Shown here in pieces: positions 9,686 to 19,859 of a stretch of 64,000 nt of DNA. A program made the translations under genes and the position numbers. The notes beneath the pieces were generated by a model. The model was given only the letters and a program-made list of their open reading frames with translations, had not been told where the DNA came from and made no database searches. Position 1 is the stretch's first letter. The number at the start of each line of letters is the position of its first letter. Source of the DNA: Proteus vulgaris (lineage in GTDB: Bacteria; Pseudomonadota; Gammaproteobacteria; Enterobacterales; Enterobacteriaceae); NCBI RefSeq assembly GCF_016239305.1, contig NZ_JAEHOQ010000014.1, positions 46,805 through 110,804 of the forward strand, written 5' to 3'.

Positions 9686-10939
9686 TTATGCGTAAACTGG
9701 AAATTTAGCGCAGATATCCAAGACATCTCGTTTCACATTCTCAATGTTCGCTTCATCATTGATATCATCAAGGACATCACACATCCAACCGGCTAATTTA
9801 CGAGCTTCCGCTTCTTTAAAACCACGGCGTGTAATTGCTGGAGAACCGATACGAACACCTGAAGTGACAAATGGACTACGTGGATCATTTGGCACACTGT
9901 TTTTGTTAACAGTGATATTTGCACGACCGAGCGCTGCATCTGCATCTTTACCCGTAATATCTTTATCAACTAAGTCTAATAAAAACAGGTGGTTTTCAGT
10001 TCCGCCAGACACTACTTTATAACCGCGTTCTAAGAAAACGTCTACCATTGCTTTCGCGTTTTTAGCAACTTGTTGCTGATAAACTTTAAATTCTGGTTCC
10101 ATTGCTTCTTTTAATGCAACCGCTTTACCCGCGATAACGTGCATTAAAGGGCCACCTTGAGAGCCAGGGAATACTGCTGAGTTCAGTTTTTTGTAGAACT
10201 CTTCATCTCCACCTTTAGCAAGGATAAGACCACCACGTGGGCCAGCTAATGTTTTATGAGTTGTTGTTGTAACTACGTGAGCATGAGGAACGGGGTTAGG
10301 ATAAACACCCGCAGCAATCATCCCCGCAACGTGTGCCATATCAACAAACAGGTAAGCACCAATGCTATCAGCAATTTCACGCATTTTCGCCCAATCAACC
10401 AAACCAGAATAAGCAGAGAAGCCACCAATAATCATTTTTGGTTGATGTTTTTTAGCTTGAATTGCGATATCTTCGTAATCAATTTTACCTGATTCATCAA
10501 TGCCATAAGGTACGATATTATATAGCTTACCAGAGAAGTTAACTGGTGAACCATGAGTTAAGTGACCGCCTTGTGCTAGGTTCATACCTAAAACTGTATC
10601 ACCCGGTTTTAACAATGCCATATAAACAGCAGCATTCGCTTGTGAACCTGAGTGAGGTTGTACGTTAGCATAGTCAGCACCAAATAATGCTTTTGCACGA
10701 TCGATTGCCAGTTGCTCTACAACATCCACATACTCACAACCGCCGTAGTAGCGTTTTCCCGGATAGCCTTCAGCATATTTATTTGTCAGCTGAGATCCCT
10801 GCGCCTGCATAACACGAGGACTGGTATAGTTTTCAGAAGCAATAAGTTCGATGTGCTCTTCTTGACGAGTCACTTCACCTTCCATTGCATTCCATAATTC
10901 TGGATCGTAATCAGCAATATTCATTTCACGTTTTAACAT
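9686..10939 (-). CDS. glyA: GlyA, serine hydroxymethyltransferase
   Basis: PLP enzyme interconverting serine and glycine with transfer of a one-carbon unit to tetrahydrofolate. Length (417) and sequence are standard: [19 protein letters not shown] start, [33 protein letters not shown], and the PLP lysine in [14 protein letters not shown]. It diverges from hmp, as in E. coli. A PurR-like box lies about 115 bp upstream, consistent with known control of glyA by purine supply. Confidence 0.97.
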   Translation of the reverse strand: MLKREMNIADYDPELWNAMEGEVTRQEEHIELIASENYTSPRVMQAQGSQLTNKYAEGYPGKRYYGGCEYVDVVEQLAIDRAKALFGADYANVQPHSGSQANAAVYMALLKPGDTVLGMNLAQGGHLTHGSPVNFSGKLYNIVPYGIDESGKIDYEDIAIQAKKHQPKMIIGGFSAYSGLVDWAKMREIADSIGAYLFVDMAHVAGMIAAGVYPNPVPHAHVVTTTTHKTLAGPRGGLILAKGGDEEFYKKLNSAVFPGSQGGPLMHVIAGKAVALKEAMEPEFKVYQQQVAKNAKAMVDVFLERGYKVVSGGTENHLFLLDLVDKDITGKDADAALGRANITVNKNSVPNDPRSPFVTSGVRIGSPAITRRGFKEAEARKLAGWMCDVLDDINDEANIENVKRDVLDICAKFPVYA

Positions 10940-11051
10940 TCAGATCTCCTGACTCAGCTAACTTCACTAAAGACAAACTCCCATACGGGAGAAAGAATGG
11001 CATACAGTGTAAACTCTTTTTCTTCATTGAGATAGCCCCTAATGAAAAAAT

Positions 11052-11067
11052 ACGCAATCGTTTGCCA
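11052..11067 (-). promoter_or_regulatory. Candidate PurR operator for glyA
   Basis: The 16-mer ACGCAATCGTTTGCCA matches the PurR consensus ACGCAAACGTTTGCGT at 13 positions. It lies in the glyA-hmp intergenic region, upstream of glyA, where E. coli also has PurR control. A second, half-matching ATGCAAACG occurs near 11156. Confidence 0.6.
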
Positions 11068-11241
11068 TTCAATTATAACAGTACCTTATTACTTTTTAAC
11101 AACCTCATTTTATCCTGTGCTTATTCCTCTTTTTGAGGCACATCTCGCCTTATTATGCAAACGTCCCGCATCATTCTCTAAGATTTGAGATTTTTTGTTA
11201 AAAAATAAAAACAATTATTTACAAAATAATCAAAAAGAGAT

Positions 11242-11264
11242 AAGTTGCATATAAAATGCAATTT
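11242..11264 (+). promoter_or_regulatory. NsrR-type operator for hmp
   Basis: An inverted repeat with arms AAGTTGCAT and ATGCAATTT separated by ATAAA lies 41 bp before the hmp start. Shape, spacing and base content match the NsrR operator of enterobacterial hmp genes. NsrR is a nitric-oxide-sensing repressor, so hmp should be induced by NO. Confidence 0.72.
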
Positions 11265-11305
11265 ATAAAAATTCACAATAAACTGAAAATTTTTCAGGAG
11301 CAATT

Positions 11306-12502
11306 ATGTTAGATGCACAAACTATCGCGACGATTAAATCAACAATTCCTCTTATTGCTAAAACAGGCCCTGCATTAACCGCACATTTTTATGATCGAAT
11401 GTTCTCTCGTCATCCTGAGCTAAAAGATATCTTCACCATGAGCCACCAAAGTAATGGTGCTCAACGTGAAGCCTTATTTAATGCTATATGCGCTTATGCA
11501 ACCAATATTGAAAATTTATCTACAATCTTACCGGCCGTTGAAAAAATCGCACAAAAACACACCAGTTTAAATATTCTTCCTGAACACTATCCCATCGTAG
11601 GTGAAAATTTATTGGCTACAATTGATGAAATGTTTAACCCAGGGCAAGAAGTGTTAGACGCTTGGGGAGCTGCTTATCAAGTATTAGCGGATGTCTTTAT
11701 TAGTCGTGAAGAACAAATTTATCAACAAAAAGAACAAACAAGTGGTGGTTGGAGGGGATTGCGAGCTTTTAAAGTCACACATAAAGTAAAACAAAGTGAT
11801 GTCATCACCAGCTTTGAATTAGCACCTGAAAACGGCCTTGATATTACGCCTTATCAAGCAGGGCAATATTTAAGCATTTATATCCGTGATGAACGTCTTG
11901 AAAACCAAGAAATACGTCAATATTCATTAACTCAATCGTCAAATAATAAAACCTATCGCATCGCGGTAAAACGCGAAGAGAAAGGTATTTTATCGAATTT
12001 TCTTCATGACCATATTCAAGAAGGGGATGTTTTACAAGTCGCCGCACCAGGGGGGGATTTCTATTTAGAGGTATCACCAACAACACCTGTTACATTAATT
12101 TCAGCGGGTGTGGGTTTAACCCCCATGCTATCAATGTTACACACACTTTCGGCTCATCAAGCCAATGTCAATTGGTTACATGCTGCTGAACATGGTGGTG
12201 TTCATGCCTTTAAAGGTGAAATTCATCAAGTCGGTAGCCAAATTCCACATTATCAACAAGCAGTTTGGTATCGCACACCACGGCCTGAAGATGTACAAAA
12301 TAAAGAATATCAATTTGAAGGTCTAATGACATTAAAACAAGTTGAAGATTGGATAAGCATTCCTGATATGCATTTCTATTTTTGTGGGCCATTACCTTTT
12401 ATGCAATCTGTTGCAAAACAACTTATTGAATTAGGTATTAATCGTGAAAAACTGCATTATGAATGTTTTGGTCCTCATGCTGTTATTATGCAAGATTTAT
12501 AA
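11306..12502 (+). CDS. hmp: Hmp, flavohemoglobin nitric oxide dioxygenase
   Basis: Converts NO and O2 to nitrate with NAD(P)H. The 398 residues begin [15 protein letters not shown]. The globin domain (about 1-138) carries the proximal histidine in the [20 protein letters not shown] region; the FAD domain has RQYSLTQ and the NAD domain [11 protein letters not shown] and [10 protein letters not shown]; the C-terminus [10 protein letters not shown] is typical. RBS CAGGAG lies eight bases upstream. Divergent from glyA, with an NsrR-type box upstream and a strong terminator downstream. Confidence 0.96.
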   Translation: MLDAQTIATIKSTIPLIAKTGPALTAHFYDRMFSRHPELKDIFTMSHQSNGAQREALFNAICAYATNIENLSTILPAVEKIAQKHTSLNILPEHYPIVGENLLATIDEMFNPGQEVLDAWGAAYQVLADVFISREEQIYQQKEQTSGGWRGLRAFKVTHKVKQSDVITSFELAPENGLDITPYQAGQYLSIYIRDERLENQEIRQYSLTQSSNNKTYRIAVKREEKGILSNFLHDHIQEGDVLQVAAPGGDFYLEVSPTTPVTLISAGVGLTPMLSMLHTLSAHQANVNWLHAAEHGGVHAFKGEIHQVGSQIPHYQQAVWYRTPRPEDVQNKEYQFEGLMTLKQVEDWISIPDMHFYFCGPLPFMQSVAKQLIELGINREKLHYECFGPHAVIMQDL

Positions 12503-12551
12503 TCAATAAATAATCAAGCCATTAAGACTAAGCTTTAAAATAGAATAAATA

Positions 12552-12587
12552 AAAAGCGCTGATAGAGTTATATTTATCAGCGCTTTT
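12552..12587 (+). terminator. hmp terminator
   Basis: Perfect 13-bp arms AAAAGCGCTGATA (12552-12564) and TATCAGCGCTTTT (12575-12587). It separates hmp from the converging membrane-protein gene and can probably act both ways. Confidence 0.88.
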
Positions 12588-12614
12588 GTTATTTATATCA
12601 TGCTATTTTTATGG

Positions 12615-13244
12615 TCAGTATTTATTTTCAATCGCAGTGGGAATAACATGATCTTTAGCAGAAAAACCGTACCAAATAACACTAATTAGACAAAGTGTAT
12701 AACCAAATAATTCACTGCCCTCTTCCACCATGTTTTTAACAGCGCGGTTATAATCCTCACCTAATAGTTTATTCCATAGTATTCCCATACCAAATAGACG
12801 AGAGAACAACAAAATACATAATAAGCCAGCAACTAACATTCCATGGCTTGGATGAGTAATAAAGTGAATTAAGCCTTTTAATGTTCTCTTACCTTCTCTA
12901 ATCGCAATGGCAATACAGACAAACGTCACTGTCAACGCGAACCAAACCCAAGATCCGTGTGCAATCTGATCAAATACACCATCTAACTCACGAATTAAAA
13001 TACACAGGAAAAAGCCCATAATTAGAGTGAACGCTCCCCGTTGTTCACTTTCTTGACACGCTTTAACAAAAAAGAATAAGCAAATCATTGCGACAATAAT
13101 TTCTTGACCCAATTCAGTTACTGACGTTTCTGAAATGCCATTATCAAGAACCAAAATATCAAGAAAAATAAATCCCGTAGTGATAGCAATTAACACTGCC
13201 GCACATAAAAATAAAGCAAGACGCTTTAATAAATAATTAAACAT
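12615..13244 (-). CDS. Six-TM inner-membrane protein of unknown function
   Basis: I do not recognise this gene. The 209-residue form starting MFNYLLKRLALFL has a GGGAAG site; an upstream GTG four codons earlier is less likely. About six hydrophobic segments are visible: residues 8-30, 45-60, 72-88, 101-120, 135-155 and 185-200. Charged motifs include EGKRTLKGLIHFITHPSHGM and EDYNRAVKNMVEEGSELFGY. No signal peptide cleavage site or known catalytic motif is seen. It stands alone between hmp and glnB and converges on the hmp terminator. Confidence 0.7.
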   Translation of the reverse strand: MFNYLLKRLALFLCAAVLIAITTGFIFLDILVLDNGISETSVTELGQEIIVAMICLFFFVKACQESEQRGAFTLIMGFFLCILIRELDGVFDQIAHGSWVWFALTVTFVCIAIAIREGKRTLKGLIHFITHPSHGMLVAGLLCILLFSRLFGMGILWNKLLGEDYNRAVKNMVEEGSELFGYTLCLISVIWYGFSAKDHVIPTAIENKY

Positions 13245-13440
13245 TATTCTTCCCACACCTTAATGATTTTTTAATATAGATGATAATAACTTACTTAAAA
13301 GTTATTGAATAACATTTTGTGCCTTAATATTTATAAAAAATAGTAAAATAAATTGTTAACAATCATCAATAGACTTGAATAAGATATAAATAGCATTTTA
13401 GGTAAAACATAAAAAAAATAATTATGCGCAAGAAAAAGAA

Positions 13441-13475
13441 AAAGCCCGATATTTTGATTAAAAATATCGGGCTTT
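13441..13475 (-). terminator. glnB terminator
   Basis: A perfect 15-bp stem, AAAGCCCGATATTTT (13441-13455) against AAAATATCGGGCTTT (13461-13475), with a five-base loop. On the minus strand it is followed by a T-rich tract, so it ends the nadE-glnB transcript. Confidence 0.9.
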
Positions 13476-13521
13476 AATAAAAATAAATAATGTAACGATT
13501 TGGATTAAGCTTAATCAATAA

Positions 13522-13872
<351 letters not shown>

Positions 13873-13875
13873 CTA

Positions 13876-15492
13876 TTACCAGTTGTGGCGACCAAAACCG
13901 CTTGTTATTGGGTATCTGCGATCTTTACCAAAATTACGACTTGTAATACGTGGCCCTACAGGGGCTTGACGCCGCTTGTATTCATTAATATCGACTAATT
14001 TTATCACTTTACGGACTGTTGCTTCATCAAATCCAGTGGCAACTAAATCAGAAATAGATTTATCCTGTTCAACATAACCTTCAAGAATAGCATCCAAAAT
14101 GTCATAAGGTGGTAAATTATCTTGGTCAGTTTGTCCCGGCGCCAGCTCTGCTGATGGTGGTCTATCAATCACACGTTGAGGAATAGCCGGTGAAAGTGTA
14201 TTACGATACTTAGAAAGTTCAAAAACCAATGTTTTAGGGACATCTTTTAACACATCAAAGCCCCCCGCCATATCACCATACAATGTCGAGTATCCCACAG
14301 CGGATTCACTTTTATTGCTTGTGGTGAGCACTAAGCGACGGCGTTTATTCGACATCGCCATCAAGATCACTGCGCGACAACGAGCCTGTAGATTTTCTTC
14401 TGTAGTATCAGCAGCAGTATCTTTAAACATTGGTGCTAGCTGTGCCATAAAGGCATCAAACATTGGTTCAATAGACACCGTATCGAACTCAACACCTAAT
14501 AGATCTGCTTGTTCTTTGGCATCATGAATACTCATTTCGGAAGTATAACGAAATGGCATCATGACTGCTTGAACACTCTCTTTTCCTAATGCATCAGCAG
14601 CAATAGCAACCGTTAATCCAGAATCAATCCCACCAGATAACCCGAGAATTGCCCCTTTAAAACCATTTTTAGTGACATAATCACGCGTTGCAAGCACTAA
14701 TGCTTGATAAACTTGTGCTAAAGGTGAAAGTTCTGGCGCTGGATCCACCATCGGGATAATGGTTAATTCATCAAGCTCTACAATTGCTGTTTGCTCATCA
14801 AATGCAACTAAACGATGAGTGATCGTGCCTCTTTCATCAAATACTTTAGAACAACCATCAAAGACCAACTCATCTTGACCACCAATTTGATTAAGATAGA
14901 TCACGGGAAGGTGCGTTCTTTGGCAATGTTCTTTAATTAACTGTGTACGAACATGGGGTTTTTCACGGTTATATGGTGAGGCGTTTATAGATAAAACAAG
15001 ATCTGCACCTGCTTGTTTTAATGCATCAATAGGCTCATTAATCCAGATATCCTCACAAATTAACAAACCTAAGTGGTAACCTTTAAATGGCACAACACAA
15101 CGCTCATTTCCTTGTTGGAAATAGCGTTTTTCGTCAAACACACCGTAATTAGGTAATTGCTGTTTAAAATAACGTGCTTGTAACTCACCTTTATAGAAAA
15201 ATGAGAGTGCGTTATAAATTTTGCCGTTTTGCCACCAAGGATGTCCCACAACAATCGCTGTTTTTTTACTTGCTTGTTCTAAACGTGTAAGTTGTGTTTC
15301 ACAACGTTGCTGGAAATCAGGACGAAATAGCAGATCTTCAGGAGAGTAACCGCACAAAGCAAGCTCAGAAAACATGACCAGATCAGCCTCTTCTTGCGCT
15401 TTAACGGTAGATAACATGCGTTCACAGTTACCTTCTATATCGCCAACAACCCAATTGAGTTGGGCCATTGCGAGTTTTAATTTACGACTCAT
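13876..15492 (-). CDS. nadE: NadE, glutamine-dependent NAD+ synthetase
   Basis: Last step of NAD synthesis: amidation of deamido-NAD with ammonia from glutamine. Two domains are visible: an N-terminal nitrilase-like glutaminase (start MSRKLKLAMAQLNWVVGDIEG, the Glu in SELALCGY, the Cys in LLICEDIW) and a C-terminal synthetase with the P-loop LGLSGGIDSGLT. Length is 538 residues from the ATG with a GGAGAGA site; a ten-codon extension lacks one. E. coli uses a shorter ammonia-dependent NadE located elsewhere. Here the gene is inserted between glrR and glnB, which are adjacent in E. coli. Confidence 0.94.
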   Translation of the reverse strand: MSRKLKLAMAQLNWVVGDIEGNCERMLSTVKAQEEADLVMFSELALCGYSPEDLLFRPDFQQRCETQLTRLEQASKKTAIVVGHPWWQNGKIYNALSFFYKGELQARYFKQQLPNYGVFDEKRYFQQGNERCVVPFKGYHLGLLICEDIWINEPIDALKQAGADLVLSINASPYNREKPHVRTQLIKEHCQRTHLPVIYLNQIGGQDELVFDGCSKVFDERGTITHRLVAFDEQTAIVELDELTIIPMVDPAPELSPLAQVYQALVLATRDYVTKNGFKGAILGLSGGIDSGLTVAIAADALGKESVQAVMMPFRYTSEMSIHDAKEQADLLGVEFDTVSIEPMFDAFMAQLAPMFKDTAADTTEENLQARCRAVILMAMSNKRRRLVLTTSNKSESAVGYSTLYGDMAGGFDVLKDVPKTLVFELSKYRNTLSPAIPQRVIDRPPSAELAPGQTDQDNLPPYDILDAILEGYVEQDKSISDLVATGFDEATVRKVIKLVDINEYKRRQAPVGPRITSRNFGKDRRYPITSGFGRHNW

Positions 15493-15565
15493 AAAAATTA
15501 GTCTCTCCGCTATCTTTCGCATTAAAGGAAAGCTAGTTTAAAAATATATTCGTTATCTGAAAAGG

Positions 15566-16903
15566 TTATTCTTTAAAATCATTCGCATCTAGCTCATGAC
15601 GAGATAACAATTTGTAAAACTCAGTTCGATTGCGTCCTGCCATACGTGCGGCTTGAGTCACATTGCCTTTCGTCATTTGCAGTAACTTTCTCAAATAAGT
15701 CATTTCAAAATGCCCTCTTGCCTCAGCAAAAGTGGGTAAAGCGGTATTTTCACCTTGCAAAGCTTGTGTCACTAAAGCTTCACTAATAACTGGAGCTGTC
15801 GTTAAAGCGACACATTGTTCAATCACGTTAACTAATTGACGCACATTTCCGGGCCAACTTGCTGTCATTAAGCATTTCATAGCATCAGTGGAAAAACTTC
15901 GGACAAAAGGCTTATGACGTTTAGCTGATTCACGTAATAGATGATTTGCAAGAACAGGAATATCTTCAGCTCTCTCACTTAATGTCGGAATTCGTAAATT
16001 CACCACATTTAAACGATAAAACAAATCTTCACGAAATTCATTACGTTCCATCGCTTTAGGTAAATCACGATGTGTGGCAGAAAGGATACGGACATCAATA
16101 TCAATATCACGGTTGCTTCCTAATGGGCGAACTTTTCGCTCTTGTAAAACACGTAATAATTTAACTTGTAATGCCATTGGCATATCGCCAATTTCATCTA
16201 AAAACAGTGTACCGCCTTCTGCCGCCTGAAATAGGCCTTCACGACTACTTACTGCTCCTGTAAAAGCGCCTTTTGCATGACCAAATAGTTCAGATTCTAA
16301 AAGTTGCTCTGGTAAGGCACCACAGTTAATGGCAATAAAAGGTTTTTTGGCTCTAGGGCTTGCACGATGAATAGCTTGAGCAAGAACTTCTTTACCTGTC
16401 CCACTTTGGCCGTTAATAAGCACACTGACATCAGATTGTGCAACTAACTTTGCTTGCTCTAATAAACGTAGCATTTGTGGGCTACGTGTCACGATATCTT
16501 TTGACCACTCTTCATCTGAAACCGTGGTCACTAATTCCAGCGCTTCATCAATTGCCTTGTAAAGTGCGTCTCGATCAACGGGCTTAGTTAAAAAGCTAAA
16601 TACACCTTGTTGTGTTGCTGCGACTGCATCTGGAATAGAGCCATGAGCAGTTAGAATAATCACTGGCATTCCGGGTTGCTGACGCTGTATTTCAGCAAAC
16701 AATGCCATACCATCCATTTCATCCATGCGTAGATCGCTAATAACAAGGTCTATTTTTTCTTTTAAGAGAAGTTTTAGTGCTTCTTGCCCACTTTCAGCGG
16801 TGAAGATATGAAAACCTTCACTTGTTAACCGCATACCAAGTAACTTTAATAACCCAGGATCGTCATCGACAAGTAAAAGATTTGCTGATTTATGGCCAGC
16901 CAT
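15566..16903 (-). CDS. glrR: GlrR (QseF), sigma-54-dependent response regulator
   Basis: Response regulator activating sigma-54 promoters, chiefly glmY. The receiver domain has the acidic pocket VDDDPG and phospho-acceptor Asp57 in VISDLRMDEMDG. The AAA+ domain follows with Walker A NGQSGTGKE, the sigma-54 contact loop GAFTGA and LFLDEIGDMP. The C-terminal Fis-type helix-turn-helix is GNVTQAARMAGRNRTEFYKLL. The start two codons into the open frame is chosen for its GGAG spacing. It is the third gene of the glrK-qseG-glrR operon, and its likely target glmY lies directly upstream of that operon. Confidence 0.95.
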   Translation of the reverse strand: MAGHKSANLLLVDDDPGLLKLLGMRLTSEGFHIFTAESGQEALKLLLKEKIDLVISDLRMDEMDGMALFAEIQRQQPGMPVIILTAHGSIPDAVAATQQGVFSFLTKPVDRDALYKAIDEALELVTTVSDEEWSKDIVTRSPQMLRLLEQAKLVAQSDVSVLINGQSGTGKEVLAQAIHRASPRAKKPFIAINCGALPEQLLESELFGHAKGAFTGAVSSREGLFQAAEGGTLFLDEIGDMPMALQVKLLRVLQERKVRPLGSNRDIDIDVRILSATHRDLPKAMERNEFREDLFYRLNVVNLRIPTLSERAEDIPVLANHLLRESAKRHKPFVRSFSTDAMKCLMTASWPGNVRQLVNVIEQCVALTTAPVISEALVTQALQGENTALPTFAEARGHFEMTYLRKLLQMTKGNVTQAARMAGRNRTEFYKLLSRHELDANDFKE

Positions 16904-16914
16904 GCACATTCTCC

Positions 16915-17925
16915 TTATTTAGATCCTGCTTCAGTTGGTTTAGCATCCTGTTTTTCTATTTCAGTTTTAACAGGCTCAGGTTTAACCACTTCAGGTTTAG
17001 TAGATTCTGGTTTTGAAGGTTCTGGTTTAACCGTTGTTGCAGGAGGTGTTTTTTCCTCACCCTTTGGCTTTTCTGTTATCGATTGTGTAGAAACAGGCTT
17101 CTCTGTCGGTTTTTCAACAACTGTTTTTTCTGTTTCAGGAGAAGTGGTTGCCATACTCTCTGTTAAATCCTCATTTTGAGATAACGAATCAACAGAACCA
17201 CTTTGTTTTCTATTCGATAACTGCCTTTCAATTTGGGTAAGGCTTTCAAGCTTTTTCAGTGTGACATTAAGTTCATGCTGTAATGCGTTATTCTCTTTTC
17301 TTAGAGTATCTATTTTATTATCTGTTTCTGTAGTTAAACGACGATAACGATTTTTTTCTTCAGCTAAAGAGAGAATGAGTGTTTGATTTTCAATCCATGT
17401 CGATAATAAAACACGCATAGAGCTTGGAAATTGTAGTTTGTAGCTTTCTAGTAACACTAATTGTGTTCGACGATCAGCTATCGTCATACCAGCACGTTCT
17501 AATAAAATGCTTTTATAAAACGCATCATCCCAACCTGTAACGACAACACTATTTGCTTGGCGTTGTGCTTCTGTAGTCATAATGCGGTTCGTACATTCAA
17601 TTGTGCGTAACCAATAAAGTGCATTGTTAATGCCTTCATCATAAAAAGCACTTAATGTTTTACATTCTGCCCAACGGTAATCAATTGTTCTTTGTTTAAC
17701 AACGGGTATATCGGGCTCGGGTTCTAACGACGCAGTGAGCGACTTTGGTGTACAGCCTGAAAGAACCAGTGGAAGCATAATAAACAAGACACACTGTTTC
17801 CAATTTAATGCGATTTTTCTAGTTGATGCAGGAGCCATAGATAACGGTTCAGTACCAAGCATCTGTTTATTTATTTTTTTATACCCATGAGGAGGAGATG
17901 CTTGTATTTGTGACCTGATTTGCAT
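16915..17925 (-). CDS. qseG: QseG, outer-membrane lipoprotein partner of GlrK
   Basis: Lipoprotein that in E. coli interacts with the sensor GlrK and modulates its activity. A lipobox LVLSGC follows a hydrophobic stretch, with the modified cysteine near residue 58. The body (WLRTIECTNRIM, then a coiled coil LRKENNALQHELNVTLKKLESLTQIERQL) resembles YfhG/QseG. The start overlaps the glrK stop (TAATG), suggesting coupled translation, but gives an unusual 29-residue leader before MAPASTRK, which is an alternative start without a good ribosome site. The last 110 residues are a Pro/Glu/Lys-rich low-complexity tail longer than in E. coli. Confidence 0.85.
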   Translation of the reverse strand: MQIRSQIQASPPHGYKKINKQMLGTEPLSMAPASTRKIALNWKQCVLFIMLPLVLSGCTPKSLTASLEPEPDIPVVKQRTIDYRWAECKTLSAFYDEGINNALYWLRTIECTNRIMTTEAQRQANSVVVTGWDDAFYKSILLERAGMTIADRRTQLVLLESYKLQFPSSMRVLLSTWIENQTLILSLAEEKNRYRRLTTETDNKIDTLRKENNALQHELNVTLKKLESLTQIERQLSNRKQSGSVDSLSQNEDLTESMATTSPETEKTVVEKPTEKPVSTQSITEKPKGEEKTPPATTVKPEPSKPESTKPEVVKPEPVKTEIEKQDAKPTEAGSK

Positions 17926-19373
17926 TATTTATTCTCAGAAAGTAGCGGTAATTCAATACGAAAACAGACATCGGCATAGTCAGAAGGAACAACACTTAAG
18001 TCACCTTCCATTCTTTTGATACAGTCATGAGCAATGCTTAAACCTAAACCGCTTCCTTTTACAGCACCTTTGCGGAGTAAAGAACCTTGAAAAAAGGGCT
18101 CAAAAATCATTTTTTGTTCAGATTCAGGGATAGGCGTTCCTTTATTGGCTATATCAATCACTATCTTCTGTTCAACTTGATAACTAGAGATCCAGATATT
18201 ACCTGATTCAGCACCATAGTGCACCGCATTCGAGTAGAGATTGTCGATAACTCGTGATAATAATGTCGCCTCTGCTCGACATTTTGTCAGATTAAGTGAA
18301 ATTATCGTTTTAATCTCCTTTGCTCTAGCAGGTAAGCTGTGTGCTAATACCACATCATTCACTAAATGAGTTAAATCGACTTCTTCAATTTGCTGAGGAA
18401 CCTCAGAAAGTTTACGATTATAATCAAGTAGTTGTTCAATCAACAACTGTAACTGCTTACTACTATTATCAAGAATCGAAACCACTTCTTTTTGATCTAG
18501 CGTCAAAGGGCCAGCAACTTCATCAGCTAATAATTCTGTTCCTTCCCGCATACTAGCAAGTGGCGTTTTTAATTCATGAGAAATATGGCGTAAAAACTCA
18601 TGACGTTGTGATTCAAGCCATGCTAATCGTTCACTTAACCAAATAATACGTTGAGCTAATGATCGAAGTTCCCGAGGCCCTTGAAAAGAGTCCAAATTAT
18701 TACTAAGTGTTCGCCCTTCTCCCAATCGATTGATCATCTTTTCAATCCCCTTAACAGGACCGATGATCATTCGTGTAAATAGTGCGATGAGGATCAAACT
18801 GAATACGAACACAATAAGACTTTGCCAGCCGAAATAACGTCCTTTCTCAGCAATTGCCATTTGTAACTGTTCGCCACGGCTAAAAATAATTTCTTTTGTT
18901 AGCATCACAATACGGTTATTGGCATAAGAAAACTGCTCTAGTGCTTGTTGCATATCTTTCGTAGGTTCACTGCTTTCGCACTGAATAGACTTTAGCTTTT
19001 CAAGTGAAGAATTAAGCACGTCGGCTTCTTTAGATGAAGAAAGTGGAATTATGGTTTGTTGTAATGTTGAGAAGAGTTTGGTGTATTGCTGATAGCGTTG
19101 TTGGTACATATCGTCATCAGTCTTATCACGTAATACACAATAACGACGATAGTTTCCTTCCATCTCAATAGCTAAATTTCGCATGACTTCACTTCGTTCA
19201 GTGTCTGCCAATGCATTTTTATTAGTAATTGCTGCTTGATTACTTAATTGATCGAGACTTTGATAAGCTTGATAAGCAAGGACAAGTAAAGGCAATAGCA
19301 CCATCCAAAATGCCATTATCACAAGCTGTCTTAAAGAACGAGGAAAAATACGCCACTTTTTCAATGAAATCAT
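17925..19373 (-). CDS. glrK: GlrK (QseE), membrane sensor histidine kinase
   Basis: Sensor kinase that phosphorylates GlrR. Two transmembrane segments, about residues 16-36 and 183-203, flank a periplasmic helical domain of some 145 residues; a HAMP linker follows. The phospho-acceptor is His266 in RHISHELKTPLASM; the ATPase has the N box DNLYSNAVHYG and G box GSGLGLSIAHDC. Length 482 is normal. It is first in the operon glrK-qseG-glrR, downstream of glmY. Confidence 0.95.
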   Translation of the reverse strand: MISLKKWRIFPRSLRQLVIMAFWMVLLPLLVLAYQAYQSLDQLSNQAAITNKNALADTERSEVMRNLAIEMEGNYRRYCVLRDKTDDDMYQQRYQQYTKLFSTLQQTIIPLSSSKEADVLNSSLEKLKSIQCESSEPTKDMQQALEQFSYANNRIVMLTKEIIFSRGEQLQMAIAEKGRYFGWQSLIVFVFSLILIALFTRMIIGPVKGIEKMINRLGEGRTLSNNLDSFQGPRELRSLAQRIIWLSERLAWLESQRHEFLRHISHELKTPLASMREGTELLADEVAGPLTLDQKEVVSILDNSSKQLQLLIEQLLDYNRKLSEVPQQIEEVDLTHLVNDVVLAHSLPARAKEIKTIISLNLTKCRAEATLLSRVIDNLYSNAVHYGAESGNIWISSYQVEQKIVIDIANKGTPIPESEQKMIFEPFFQGSLLRKGAVKGSGLGLSIAHDCIKRMEGDLSVVPSDYADVCFRIELPLLSENK

Positions 19374-19497
19374 CTCAACACCTATTAGAGTAATGCGATG
19401 CTACATGACTTGATAACAAGAAAAAAGTCCGACATTAGAAAATCAGGTAAGGATAACAAACACAAGCGAGAAAATATGACAGGCTCTAGAAGTGGGA

Positions 19498-19726
19498 GAG
19501 CGGAATATCTTACTGAGATATTCCGCTCGTCAATATTTCATCTCTTTTCTCTCTAAAAGAGAATGAAGGTGGTGCCTCACTCCACGTGTCGCCCTGTGTT
19601 TGATAAGGTCCGAAGACGAGTATCATGATGTTGGACGGTAGGCACCTTACTCTGGCGTCATTCCTGGCTTATGTGGTATGTTCCCACCCATATTGTGGAC
19701 CGACATAAAAAGTTGAATGAGCAACT
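19498..19726 (-). ncRNA. glmY: GlmY small RNA (3' end approximate)
   Basis: In Enterobacteriaceae GlmY titrates RapZ and so protects GlmZ, which activates glmS translation for amino-sugar synthesis. The minus strand here starts AGTTGCTCATTCAACTTTT and contains ACATAAGCCAGGAATGACGC and GGTGCCTACCGTCC, the conserved blocks of GlmY/GlmZ. Position between purL and glrK is the same as in E. coli. The 5' end is set at 19726 from the promoter and the E. coli start. Two downstream hairpins (about 19534-19563, and 19498-19528 with 13-bp arms) are candidate 3' ends; neither has a good T-run, so the end is uncertain. Confidence 0.85.
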
Positions 19727-19737
19727 GATTTATATAA

Positions 19738-19753
19738 TGCACAAGGCGTGCCA
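19738..19753 (-). promoter_or_regulatory. Sigma-54 promoter of glmY
   Basis: Minus strand TGGCACGCCTTGTGCA has the invariant GG and GC exactly ten bases apart, as sigma-54 promoters require. The -12 GC lies 13 bases before the GlmY 5' end. A TATATAA sequence overlaps the same start, so a sigma-70 promoter may share it, as described for E. coli glmY. Confidence 0.85.
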
Positions 19754-19859
19754 ACTTTAAAAATAATTTATTAAATAACTGAAATAGAACAAAAAATAAA
19801 AAAATTCCTATGATATTTTATTTATGTCTCTCTTTTATCTAGTCACAAAGTAACCAAGC

